From: Zygnema circumcarinatum
Taxonomy: Eukaryota; Streptophyta; Zygnematophyceae; Zygnematales; Zygnemataceae
DNA: 64,000 bases
Reading direction: 5' to 3'
Assembly (NCBI GenBank): GCA_037447605.1
Contig: CM074813.1
Location: 2,126,562 to 2,190,561 of the forward strand
The notes under the pieces: generated by a model
Told to the model about the DNA's origin: nothing
Seen by the model: only the letters and a program-made list of their open reading frames with translations
Database searches by the model: none
Made by a program: the position numbers and the translations under genes
Shown: one piece after another, positions 1 through 11,341 of the stretch
How positions within the stretch are numbered: the first letter of the stretch is position 1
Layout of the letters: every line of letters starts with the position of its first letter

Positions 1-18
1 TAGAGGAGAGTCCCTCAC

Positions 19-3000
19 CATATTCAGCTGCTCCTGAAGGGCAGCCACAGCCGCTGTGGTTTGCGCCAGCTTACTTGAACTGTCATCCACATCATCTGAA
101 AGTGAGGCCTGCATGACGAGTCCCAGGAATATACATGGAGAGAGCGAAAGAGAGAGCCCGGGGAGAGGGCGGTGGGGGAGAGGGAAAAAGGACGCAGAGC
201 AAGAGCGGAACAGACTGTGTGAGAGAGAAAGGAATCGAGGGGTGCAAGCATCATCTCACAGCCCTTACGCAACCCAAGACCGGTACTCTCCCCATTTATG
301 GATGGGGCTGTGAGGCTTTTGTACCTCTGTCTCCTCCGCACGCTCCAAAGCCGTCAGCTTCGCCTGCAGCTCCCGCAGACTTCTTTGCGCCTCCTCTCGT
401 TGCAGGTCCACCATCTCCTGCGGGTCCATGAGCGATTTAACTATGAAATATATGCAGTATTGATGAAGTAAATAGAAACAAAGGATAGAAATGAAAGCTG
501 GAGAAACTAGGCACACAACATCCAGTAGAAACGGGCATCCCCTTTCGGAATTTACATTCACGGGGAAGTGGGGCCCACCAGCTGAGTCAGCAGCTGCAAG
601 TTCTGAGCACGTGTGGAAGCCGACTCAGAACGGAGAGACATAGCCCCTGCACTTGCCTGCATGACCAACGGTTGGTTGGGGGTTTTTGGTTCTTGGAGCT
701 TATGAAAATGAGAGGTGGATCTACAGCCTAAAGTCAGCTACAGCTGCTACTTCTGCTTGACACTAGCCAGAAACATATATGGGAGAGGAAAATGAAAAAA
801 ACAGATAAACAACATTGATGCCAAGTTGTTAGCATTGGTCTTTCAATAAACATAATAAGTCTTAATTTGTTACTATGATAATTCTTCAAAAAATAAATTG
901 CATACACAAACAGACAGCCTGGTTAAACTGCCAGTATGGCTCAGCCTTCAGGCTTCTCTGTCTTCTTCTGGCATCCTGCTCAGTCTCCGCCCGCACAGTT
1001 TTCATCTATTGTACTCTCTGAAAGCCTCAAAAAGAAAAAAGAAAAAAAGGCATGAGAGCACGACATCAGGCACTGCAGTTCTCCGAACATTAGGGGCTGG
1101 AATATAAGGACTGATTTAGTGCCTGGCCAGCAAAGTTTCATATTGTATAGTTTCCTGCTCCTCAATAGCACCATGAGTGTAACGCCGGTTATCACCTGAA
1201 TGGCTAACTCTTCAGCCTCTGCCAAAGCCTTCTGCAGCACCTGCACCTTCGCCGCATCCTCCTCTTTCTGAACACGAAGCCTCTCGAGCTCCTCCTGTTC
1301 TGGAAATGGCTGCAGAACTTCACTCTTGCTTCATTAAGGAAGTACTGAGTAGTCCTTGAATTTTGGACTTAACAAAAAAGTACATCTCGGGAACACTCTC
1401 TAGTAATCAGTGGATTATCAAAACCAAAGACCCCAACGTCTGTGCTGATGCAGGCTCAATATGATAGCCAAATCCAAGTGTAGGATGGCTCATACAGCAC
1501 AATCTGGCAAGCATGGTGTGTCCCACCTCTGCTGCACAAGCTGCTTGCGGAGCCTCTCCCTGTTTCTCTCCATCCTCCCTTTCCTTCCGCAGCCTCTCCA
1601 GCTCCACTGCGGCCGCCTCCTGCAGCCCAGCTTGCCACCAAAAAAAGATCTCTCATCACAATACGCATTGAGAAGTAGACGAAGGGAGCTGGCGGGGGGG
1701 GAGAAGGGGGGAGGGAAGGGGGGAGATTCGGCGATGAAAGACGAAGTTAGGAACAGGTGAAGAGAAAGATGGGAAAGGGGGCTTGACGATCAGGTACTTC
1801 ACGCGCCATGTTTAACATTTGCCAATTGAACCTGCATCGATGGTTTCTTAAGTACATCTCCCTCTCACTCTCTCTCCACCTCTTTCCCCCTTTCGCGCTC
1901 ACGGACAGCAATGTAAGCAGAGACAATAAATCTCACAAGCTCGTGTCGCATATTGACACATTGTCTTTCTGACTCCTCCTTGGCCTCTATTGCTGCTGCC
2001 AGCTCCGCTTTGACCTGCGTCACTTTTCATGCACACAGAAGCCAATTCAGAAGAAACGAAACGCAGAGTAGAGAGAGCAGGGAGGGGGGAGGAGAGATGA
2101 GAGGATAGAGGAGAGGGGAAAGGTCAGTTACTCGCCATGAAGAAAATTCGGGCGCAATCCCCCCACTCCTCCACTCTCCACTACTTTCTCGATCGCTCCG
2201 CCTTACCTTAGCAAGGAGGAGCTCGTCTGCGCACACTGCTGGAAGCTCTGCCACCGCACTTCCCTCTGTCAACTCTATTCCCAAACCTTGTTGCGACCTC
2301 TCCTGCACAAATAGACATACCTTTCAAAGTACACTTCAAAAACAGTGTCTGATAATGAAATTTCATGGTCAGAAACGATCATACTGTTAAGAATGCCACA
2401 CGCTTCACCCAAACAAAGACGGATTGAAGCCTATTGTTTACCAAAGGCATGGACCTTCCATCTGCACTCGTCGCTTTTTTTAAATCAACCATAACTTCTT
2501 GTAGGAACAATGTGACATATCAGGAAAGCTACAAGAAGGCCAACATCTAGGAGAAGGGAAGTTGGACTGAGAGAGGAGGAGAAGGCAGGGAGGGAGAGAG
2601 AATTTAGATGAGCAAAGGAGGATTGAAGAGAGGGTGGGTACATTAGAATGAAACCATAAAGAAATTCATGCCTGGAGCAACTAATGACCAAGCACATTTA
2701 AATTCACATACTACATTTAGAATTGACATTAAAGAGTATAATGAATGTCCCAAATTCCAGATAAGCCTTCATAACTTCGACTCTTTAAACTCCGATTGTT
2801 TCATCTCAGAGCCACCTACTTCCTGAAGAACAGCGGCATCTTCCAACGGCTTTACTCCATTCAATTTGGTGTGGGAGTCCCCCCTCGACAATCTTCGCTG
2901 GAAGCCGGACTTCAAAGACTTCTGAATTGATCTCTTTCTGCATACAGGTATCAAGTGTGCACACAATCCATCATTCAAAGAGAGCGAGGAAATGAGGGAG

Positions 3001-4374
3001 TTTCACTCCATTCTCAATATGGATTTTTTTTGGCAGAAAAAGCTTTTTCGCCATAAAAGGAAAAAATGGATTTTTAAAAAGTTCCTTGGTGGGTGAAGGA
3101 GCAAAGAGTACCAGATTGCTTGGGAGCTCAGCTTCTGACAAGCCTTTTGGCACAACAGTACTCTGTACAAGGAACTTGTCTCGGATTTCCAAGCCGATTA
3201 AACTCTCAGTTTGGGGGAGCATAGTGACTGGAGCCCACCCCAGGAACAGAGGCTCCATATTAGCAGTTCTTCCCGTCTATATGAAAGATGATAGCCACGT
3301 GTTTGTATGATACGGAACCTTTGCATGGTGAGCAGATGCAAAAGCAAATGTTTTCGATAAACAAAGAACGTGCTTAGCATGCCGTTGCGAACAACAGCAG
3401 ACGGCGCAAGATGTGTTTCAAAAAATTGCTGTCGATATGCCAGAAATCAGAATTGTGAGCATGATCAATACATTCCAGGAAGCCCACCTGTGACAATGCA
3501 GCTTCCCTTCGGGTGGAAGAACCCCTGTCGGAGGCTGCGTGAAATATCTTCTCGGCGCATTTGTTTTCACCTGGATAGACAGACAGGCAGGGGTTGCCTA
3601 ACACTCAATCTCGCCTGAATAACTCCTTTTCGAATTTGACGTTCAATAGAGCAGCCGCCCATAAAGTTATTAGCAGCTTGTCATAAAGCATTGATCAAGA
3701 TGAGAGCTTGACGCTGTATTACTTTTTGCGGGAAAGTTTGTCTGACCTTGAAGCCGACGGGATCATTCGACAAGTTTTCTAGGTTTACTGTAACGGAAAT
3801 GTCCACGCCGAGCTCAACTGGAGTGACGATGTCCGAATAATAAGGCAAAAAATCCGCACGATACAAATTGATTAAAATTATACAGGAGGCAGCGGCTGTT
3901 TACTGCATCAGTTTCAATGCTCTTCAACGATGAAAGAGCAGCGAGCAAAAATGAAAGCACAAAGAAAACATGCTTTTTTATTAAAAGTAGTGCTATATTG
4001 TGAAGATTAAGAATCCTGTTTTTTAATGTCCATAAAATTGCAATGTCCATGCTTTGAGTTTTATTAATTGTCCAGTCAGGAGGCGTCCTGCCTTCCTCCT
4101 CAAGTCACGTCCGTAGTGATTGAGATGAGCATAAATTTATAGAATATTGTGCTCTGCTCCCAATGTTTTCTTCTCAAAAAGGAAAAAAATCAATAGACTC
4201 GGGGTCGGGGGGCCGGGGAAACAATAAAGCAGAAAAAAACACGCCGAAGTGAATTCACGAAAATAAAGGTGCATGCGTATGTGAGGTGAGCAGTATTTGC
4301 AACTGTGACTGACATGGGAACTGAAGATCTGACGGCTGAATGCGCAGCAGAGGACCAGCAGCAACAGCCGCCAT
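19..4374 (-). CDS. VAP27-like MSP-domain protein with coiled-coil C-terminal region (3' end outside window)
   Basis: VAP proteins sit in the ER membrane and bind FFAT-motif partners at membrane contact sites. Exons read on the minus strand: 4374-4314, 3817-3747, 3570-about 3495, 3227-3112, 2937-2820, 2461-2442, 2302-2207, 2014-1937, 1619-1527, 1309-1196, 417-325, 108-19. The first exon gives LLRIQPSDLQFP and joins in phase to FELGVDISVTVNLENLSND, then GFK/VKTNAPRRYFTQPPTGV, then DKFLVQSTVVPKG, a full MSP domain (about residues 6-130) in family order. Later exons are Glu/Ala/Leu/Lys-rich (for example VELERLRKER and KALAEAEELAIQ) and predict a long coiled coil. The reading frame stays open for about 342 codons; a C-terminal membrane anchor would lie beyond base 1. 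Uncertain points: the exon 3 donor (the stronger donor at 3488 breaks phase with exon 4, the weaker one near 3495 keeps it) and a 20-nt microexon inferred from phase. Confidence 0.78.
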
Positions 4375-5759
4375 GGCTTCTCTCCTCCTCTCTCCTTCTC
4401 CTCCTTCCTGACTGTCCCTGAAAGCAAACCTCAGAAGGCTCGCTTGGACTGTTTTAAGGTGCAGCAGAAGCAGCAGCAAATCCTCACAGCGTCTCCATGT
4501 TTGCAGTTCCCGTGGTGGTCAACAGCGAAACGCAGTACTATGCGCGGCAGGCAGACCAGACGGCAGCCAACGGATGGATTCTGGATGATCAGCCATTGGT
4601 TGGTCCCCCGTGGTCAGCGCTAGCCAGGGCCTTCCATTGGCTGCCATGCGCCACGTTGGACAGAGCCCGCGGGAAATCTTTCCGTGGAAAACGCGGCCTT
4701 CCCTCCCCCTGCTTGCGCCACGTGGCAGCGGCCATCACTGTAGGGCGAGGTCGTGCTGACGCGTGGCGGCAACTATGATAGCCGTACGTGTTTGTACATT
4801 TCGTACATTTCGTACCGTAACAAAGCCCCGCGCTCTATAGACGGCGGTCTTGGGGAGGGAGGACGGCGCCTCTTGCAGGACGCTCTCCACCTCCGCGGGG
4901 ATACACAGAGCGAGAGAGAGACAGAGAAATAAAGGGAGGGAGGAAGGGAGGGAGAAGAAAAAAGAGGCCTGCTTCTGGTCATCTTGGATTGGAGGAGGAC
5001 TCGGCGGCGCCAGGGAAGGCAAGGCACAGTCCTGGGAAGCCGAGGGAGGACCTGCATGCAGTGATGATAAAAATCTGTGAATTATACATTTTTAGAGTAA
5101 TCTCAGATGCTGTTCCTGAATATAGTATTGTTGCATGGGAGGTGATGACTGCAGCTTTTTTCGATGAATATGAGTGTGATAGTGCTATCCGTGGGACTTG
5201 ATGGCCATTCTGAGATTTTGTGACTTTCTTTTCATACAAGATTTCATTTTTTTTTACATCTTTTTTGCATCGTGTATTTGCGCTTAGATATACCCTCTTA
5301 TTTAATGAATTATCCTTCTAGTGAAACAATATGTCTGGCGAAGATGTTCATCTTCAGCTTGTCCATTTTTGTATTTCATAATAATATACTGCTCTCAAAT
5401 CCTTCAAAAAAATTTATGACGTGTCTCTCAAGATCTCCATTTATATTTGGAAATATTCTGAAGTCTTCTGCATGCCCTTTACCTGTCATCTTGTAGCGAG
5501 CTATCACTTTTAGTTTACTTGATCAATCCACTTGTTTCTCTAGCTGTCTTTCTTAAACCGCACTGATTCTCCTTATCCTGTGGGATTATTGTGTTTCATT
5601 TGTGCATTGAAGATATTTCTCTGATCAAACCATCGTGAAGCTTCCGCTTCGCTGCTTTCTGGAATCCTAAAGGAAGTTGTATCTGTCACAATATTTCGCA
5701 ACTCTGGATTCATAGTCTCTTTTTTCTTTGTGGGATGAAGACAGATGGGGCCAATCACG
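4375..5759. promoter_or_regulatory. Shared upstream region of VAP (-) and DRP (+) genes, with palindromic G-box
   Basis: About 1.4 kb separates the two divergent start codons. A perfect 10-bp palindrome at 4717-4726 (gccacgtggc) is a classical plant G-box bound by bZIP/bHLH factors. A short direct repeat of tacatttcg/tacatttcgtacc lies at about 4795-4818. The DRP start is preceded by a T-rich tract and an AG at 5743-5744 that could be a 5'-UTR intron acceptor. Small ORFs here show no family resemblance. Regulatory function is inferred from motif and position only. Confidence 0.45.
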
Positions 5760-8700
5760 ATGGCTGGAGACACAGACGACGATATTAATCGTTTTGAGGC
5801 CTATCAACAGCTGCTTCGTCTGGCGAGCTCGTATGAAGATACAGCTGGCACAGTTCCTCAGCTTGCTGTAGTCGGCATAGAAAGCCATGGAAAATCCAGT
5901 CTTGTGCAGGCCTACGTGGGCTTTCCCTGCACATTCATAGGGCAGGGCACGGCCACAAGGTGCCCTGTTGAATACACGCTCACTAATGATCCAGATTGTG
6001 AAGAACCACTCGTGGAATTTGCTCCACCAAATCTGACAGGTTCAATGATTCCAGCGAATCAATTGGAGACAGCACTCGGAGCGCATATGAAATCGCTTGG
6101 AGATGGTTTCAGTCCTCAGGCTGTGTGAGTGAGAGTGCGGTCCAAGGATTGTGTCAACATTGTGCTGCTTGACCTTCCTGGAATCATCATCAATCCCGCA
6201 GATGGGAAAGAAGCGGACAAAGTGAAAGTTGATGAGATCGTGCAGTTCTATGCAGTACAACAATCCAATTTTTTGATTCTGGTGGAGGTACACTCGCGAT
6301 CTCAACCCCTGTTCGTGCCCATGCATAACTTCCGATGTTTGAAGCAGCTATTCCTCAATAACTCGACCTAAACTTGTGCTAACTCACTCCTTTCAATACG
6401 TGAATGTCGAGCAGAAAGCGGTTCCGAGTGCGAATTCTGAAGCTCTTCCGAAAGAGATGAAGCGGCTGGTTGAACACATTCGCCCGAACTGGCGGAAAGA
6501 GTGCATAATGGTCGCCACTATGTTCGATCAGCAGATCAAGGGGGGCAACCTGGCTACTATCGAAGGTGCCATTACCTTCTACAAGACCAGCCAGCATCCC
6601 AACCAGCCAAGGAAGCACTATGTGAGCCTATTGCCTCGCCCTGTGGGAGACAGCGACCCTGTGGGCCACATCAGGAGGCAGAGGGAGCTTGAGCAGCAAA
6701 TCATCAGTGGGTTTTGTCGACCTCTCAATCAACGGGCCCCGGGGAGGCCTTTCCTCAGGGTGAGTCCGTGGCCCGAAGGAGAGCGGTGAGATTTTTAGTC
6801 TTATGAATATTTCTAAGCATACGTGGTTAAAGGGTTCTTCTTACAAATTTTAGCAAAATTGATGTAAGAATGTAAGGACATATCAGGATGTAAGAACATA
6901 TCTCAGTTGCAGGTGTTTGGAAAGTTGTCGGTTGCAATTGCAGAGTGCGACATTACGCATAGTATTGAGAAATGTAAGGGGGTTAGTAGTGCGTTAGGAG
7001 ACAAATTAGTTTTGAAGCACTGCCTTTATGCTTTTCCTATTTACTCAAGTACCATTCTTGAAAGTGCTATGCTGAATCTGTCGATCGCTCTTGCAGATTT
7101 CAAAGCTCAAATCGGGCTGGAAAATGCTCGAGCTGCCATTCAAGACAAGTTCTATGAGCTCATTTCTAGCACCGGTGCATTCAGCAGGTGGGCCCTCCCT
7201 CCTTAATCACACATGGCCCTATTTAATCACCTTTCTACACTGATGTTTCTTTTTGCTCCTTTCCTTGCGCTAATCAGTAATATATAGTTTATAACAATTT
7301 TATTCGTTTCCATAGGAATTTGTCAGCTTGTTTTTGTGGTCTCGCTTTCTGCAGATTGCGCCGTTTACTGCGTGAAAAGAAGAGCGATTTGGAAGCGGCA
7401 GTCGAAAAACGGAAGCTGCTTCTGGAGGGCAATAAGCCGGGAAATCTTCGGGAAAGGGCGAAAAAGCTCTCAGACAAATTTCTCCAACTATTTCATAGGT
7501 CGGGTGGATCCCCCCTCTTCTCTCTCTCTCTCTCGCTCTCTCTCTTTCTCTCTCTCCCTGTCTTTCTCTCTCTCACACACACACACATGCAATGCCTCAC
7601 GAGAACCAATGCACATCTGTTCTTGTCCTAAGCCCCCTCATATTGAACTTCTACTCTCTCTGCCCTCAAACTTTGACATTTGGCCCTCCGTTTTTGCTGC
7701 TACGTTGGCAGTCTATTTCAATACTCGGATGTGAGGAACCTCGACGATAAGGCGATGGACTTCTTTCGGGAAGTGGAAATGCGATCGCAAAAGCGGCTAG
7801 ATGATGATGATCGAGCCCCCGTCCCCTTCGAGCCGGAATGGCGGACCCGCCTTCAGCGCCTAAGGGAGGAGGACGAGCTCATCGACTTGGAGCTTGTTTC
7901 GGGGCTGCTAGGAAGCACGCAGGTGTGTTTCTTTTTCTCTCCTTTTGCAATACTTTTATGGTTTGTTTGCCATAACTGGATGGCTGGCAGGCTCGGTGTT
8001 TCTGGACACTTTGAAGATACGTCAAATCTGTCACCAATGTCATAGGGTGTATGCGTGTGTGTGCCATTTGAACGGAGCTGGTGATTCCGCGTCACATCGT
8101 GTGTTTTATGTAACTTTCAATTATAGTCCTCCCACTCCTCCCCCACCTCCCTCACCTCCTCCTCTTCCTCTTGCCTCTCACACCCCCCCCCCCCCTCCCC
8201 CTTTCCCACTGCCTGTGTCTGCGCGCGTTCAGATCTGGCGAGCCACCCTTGTCTTCAAGGCCTTAGTTCTTGCCTCCGAGCACGAGGACTGGTCGGACCC
8301 CGGCCTGCAAAAGCGCGTGTTTGGGCACTTGGCCAGCGCCACCACGAAAATCAATTATGACAAGGGCGTGCGGGAGCTCGTCATTGGAGGGGTCACGGAC
8401 AACCTGACGCAGAGCAGAGTCCTCTCGTGGTTCTTCGATCATCTTGAGTGGATATTGAGGTAGCTTTCCACCCCGCTTGCCTGCTCCTACAGTTGCCCAA
8501 AAATCATAATATGAAGCATGTCTGAGCTTGAAGCAGGACGACGAGTTTCTCGAAACTACACATCTGTGAAAACATTTATAGAAGTATAGGAAGTCTAATA
8601 ATTATGTGGCTTGACAAACAGTGGATGTGCTTGTGAAGCCCGGTTTTAGCCCTGCTTTTGCCAGGTTTACTTTTGCAGCACAGTTGCAAGCTACTTGAGG

Positions 8701-10600
8701 GGTGGTGTGCGAATGGGTTTCTTGAGTTTCACGCTTTTCCTTATTCTAAAATAGAGTTGTTGTGGTTCTGATTCTACCTCCAGATTCAACGGAAAGCTGG
8801 TGATGCAGCAGATTCTGAGCTCCCACAACTTCAGTGATCTTAAGGACACACGCGTGCCGTCTCTCGTTTTGGAGAACTACTGGAGGGGGGTGCAAGAACT
8901 CGTCCACAGTATCCAGGAGCTTTTTCAAGAGATGGCCTGGATGAAGAGCCAGTCAGTGCTCCTCCCGCCCTCCCTCCCTCCACCCATCCAAACCGTCCCC
9001 ATGCACCTCCCTTGCTCGCCTTGGGGCAGAATAAAGGTGGTGAGCATGCAGCATCGGAAAATAGCACAATGAAGCTGTTACTTGTCTTATAAATGTCTCT
9101 ACTTTTCTGAACTGTAGTGGAGAATTCAGCTCGGCAAAAATCATGACGGCTCAAAGGAAGAAAAACCAAAAGAAAGTGGAGAGCTTAAGAGTCTTTTACA
9201 GATTGTTGAGGAGCTTCAGACTTTGACATTCTGTCGTTCCTGTTGTGTTCAGATATGTGGCTCACATGCAGGTAGCGGAGTTGGAGGTGGTTCTGAATGC
9301 TATCCCCCGTGCAGGCCCAGATCAGCAGGAGGTTACCAGCCACCCACCCACTCCTTCCCTTGCCCTTCGCGCCCCCCCCGATGTGACTTCCCATACCGGC
9401 CAAACCCTGCAGTCAGATGGGAGGTCTAGCCGGGGGGAGGAGGATGATGATGAGTTTGAGGAGGCTACTGCACCGTCTTACGACAGGAAACCTCCAGAAA
9501 GGGTTCAGGGAGCACAGAATGGCCCTGTTCAAGCCGCATCAGGTGGGAAGTTCGCCCAGTCTCAAACACCGAAGGCAAATGCTGCCATGTCAGATTCGAG
9601 GAGGGTCGGAATGGAGGATCACTTTATGCCTAGCAGAGATGTGCCTTCGCCACGCACGGGTCTTCCAGGCCATGTTATATCTGCTATTTGTAACCGGAAA
9701 TATGAAGGAACCCCTGCCTGGGTGACGCCTTCTGAGGTAAAGTTCTTCTCACTGTTCGCTTGAAATCTTCACATTAGAGGTCAAGTTGTCTCCAGAACGA
9801 GTCCAGGAGGCTTTGCTATTGACGGTTTTCATTGCTTATGAGGCGAATCTGAAAGACTAATTGTAGGAGAAAGCTATATGGTTAATAGTACCAAGCGTTT
9901 GATTCAGCCAGTGTGTACCGCAGGTTGAGGCGACGACTTGATAATTCGGACAAAGCATTTTCTCTTGTGGGTGCCCTTCTAGGTGTGCGCATGGGTTCGT
10001 GAAGCATATTTTTTCAACATCATCGAGTTGCTGAGGGAGGTGGACTTCCTTGTGAATTCAATGGTGGTTCTAGAAGTCAACGGAGATGTTAACCGGAAGA
10101 GGGCCATCGATGACGCCATCACTAAAGTCACGCTGTCAACAGTAGGGCCTCTTGAACCAAGCTCTGCCAGATCGCTAACCTTTTGCTCCACTCCCAAATG
10201 CAGATTTTTCTTCCCTTGCTGTTTACTGCAGTTCGCCAAAGCTCAAAAGTAGGGGGAGGTGGCACTGAAGATATGTTAGGTATCTGGTGATCTCTTTCGT
10301 TCTCTCCCCGTCCTTCCCCCCCCCCGGCCCCCCCCCCCCGCTCTGCCCGCTCCCCATTCTCCTCTCTGCTCTCCTCTCCCATCCTCTCTTCTCGTCCTCA
10401 CATGTGCGACTTGACTGATTGTGTAGGAAGAGGAACTCGACAAGCTTCGCCAGTTCGATAGGGCTGAGGTGCAGATGAAGCAGGACAAGGAGGAGGAGCT
10501 CCTCCTCAGAATAAGCGCAGACCATGCAGTCGCCACTGAAGCAATCGCTATATTGGAGCAGCCACGAGAGAAGCCATTCGCACGCAGCTTGTCACGTTAA
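5760..10600 (+). CDS. Dynamin-related GTPase, DRP5-like, with an in-frame TGA
   Basis: A large dynamin-superfamily GTPase resembling plant DRP5A/ARC5(DRP5B) proteins of cytokinesis and organelle division; the subclass is tentative. Exons: 5760-6287, 6412-6759, 6913-6973, 7097-7187, 7355-7498, 7712-7922, 8233-8459, 8784-8951, 9253-9736, 9983-10126, 10427-10600; lengths sum to 860 codons and every phase closes. Start 5760 has A at -3 and G at +4; an in-frame ATG at 5745 is an alternative. Visible motifs: P-loop GIESHGKSS (residues 39-47), switch-I TATRCP, G3 DLPG (about 138-141), and at the G4 position TMFD instead of TKxD. Next come helical stalk segments (for example NARAAIQDKFYEL, LRRLLREKKSDLEAA), an acidic Pro/Ser-rich linker in exon 9, and a helical tail. 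Codon 123 is TGA (6126-6128). Intron 3 (6974-7096) is stop-free and divisible by three. Confidence 0.75.
6126..6128 (+). other. In-frame TGA inside the GTPase-domain exon
   Basis: The reading frame runs SPQAV, TGA, VRVRSKDCVNIVLLDLPG with no shift. The flanks align without a gap to dynamins as I remember them, where that column holds an ordinary residue. It could be a nonsense allele, a sequencing error, programmed readthrough or recoding. A gtgagt string overlaps it, but no usable acceptor follows within a plausible intron length. Confidence 0.8.
6974..7096 (+). other. Exitron-like retained-frame intron of the DRP gene
   Basis: Splicing from gtaagg at 6974 to ttgcag at 7096 joins the phase-1 end of exon 3 to exon 4 and restores the dynamin stalk sequence. 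The removed 123 nt contain no stop in the coding frame, so retention would insert 41 residues without truncation. Whether retention happens is unknown. Confidence 0.5.
7518..7592 (+). repeat. CT/CA microsatellite in DRP intron
   Basis: A run of TCTC dinucleotides ending in a short CA repeat (about 7577-7588), entirely within the intron after exon 5. A second C/T-rich tract with a poly-C run occupies about 8127-8210, just upstream of the 8233 acceptor. Confidence 0.85.
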
Positions 10601-11341
10601 GAAATGCAAAGCGTCTATTTCTCAACTTCCCTATGGTCCTTCGCTGAAAAACACAGAACAAAACTGAAAGGAGGAGGGAGGAAGGGGGAACGAGAAGGAC
10701 AGACGAGAGAGAGGATTGTTGGAGGTGTGGAAATGATCACGAGCTTACATAGGTGTACGAACAGTTTTTTGGTGCCAAACCAATTTTGGCTGATTCCCTC
10801 TCTTGAAGTGATCAAGCATCCTAGCCATTCAACGTCAATTAAATTCAATAGGGGGTTTTAGGCTAAGGGAAAAATCGATGTGGAATTTGCTTTTCTAAGA
10901 AGTACATACGTCGGGTTTCACTGTTACTACCTTTTTCGAGGGGAACCGCTTATTAAATTTCAAGTGTGCAATGTTCAGTTTGAACCATGAAGCTGCATCG
11001 AACTCTCACCTGTACACCTCTATTATTTGCCAATAGAGACCCAGAAGGGTTTACCTCCTGTCCATGCCAACATCAACCGCACACTGTCTGCAGTTGTTCC
11101 CCAATCACCACGAGAACATGTACGGAGTAGGCTCCATACATAATCTTCAAGTGAAAGGTCGAACCTAAAACGACAGGGAAATGAATGAGCAGATATCTCC
11201 AACTACTCGTGATCTTTTGAAGCAAGCAAATTTTCGAAATTCCGTTATGGAAAGAGCAAACAACCCCAAAAACAAACACGAGGAGAATGAATGCTTTTAT
11301 TGGCTTCTACTTAAAACGCCTACTCAACCATACCTTGTCAC
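10601..11341. other. Convergent intergenic region between DRP and RCL1
   Basis: Both genes end here (DRP stop at 10598-10600, RCL1 stop at 11342-11344 on the other strand). It should hold both 3' UTRs. It is moderately AT-rich, and I see no coding segment, repeat or RNA gene. Confidence 0.5.

Noticed and set aside
2971-3111. Extension of the VAP exon 4 ORF to a downstream stop
   Set aside because: A GT donor at 3111 followed by an in-phase exon giving EVFEVRLPAK fits the MSP domain end better than the Lys/Phe-rich continuation.
6126-6128. Selenocysteine as the default reading of the TGA
   Set aside because: The aligned column in dynamins is not Cys and land plants lack the Sec machinery. 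It is kept only as one option to test.
6121-6140. A tiny intron explaining the TGA in the DRP gene
   Set aside because: A gtgagt string is present, but the next AG is only a few bases away and the protein alignment needs no gap. A 28-nt intron starting earlier would be implausibly short.
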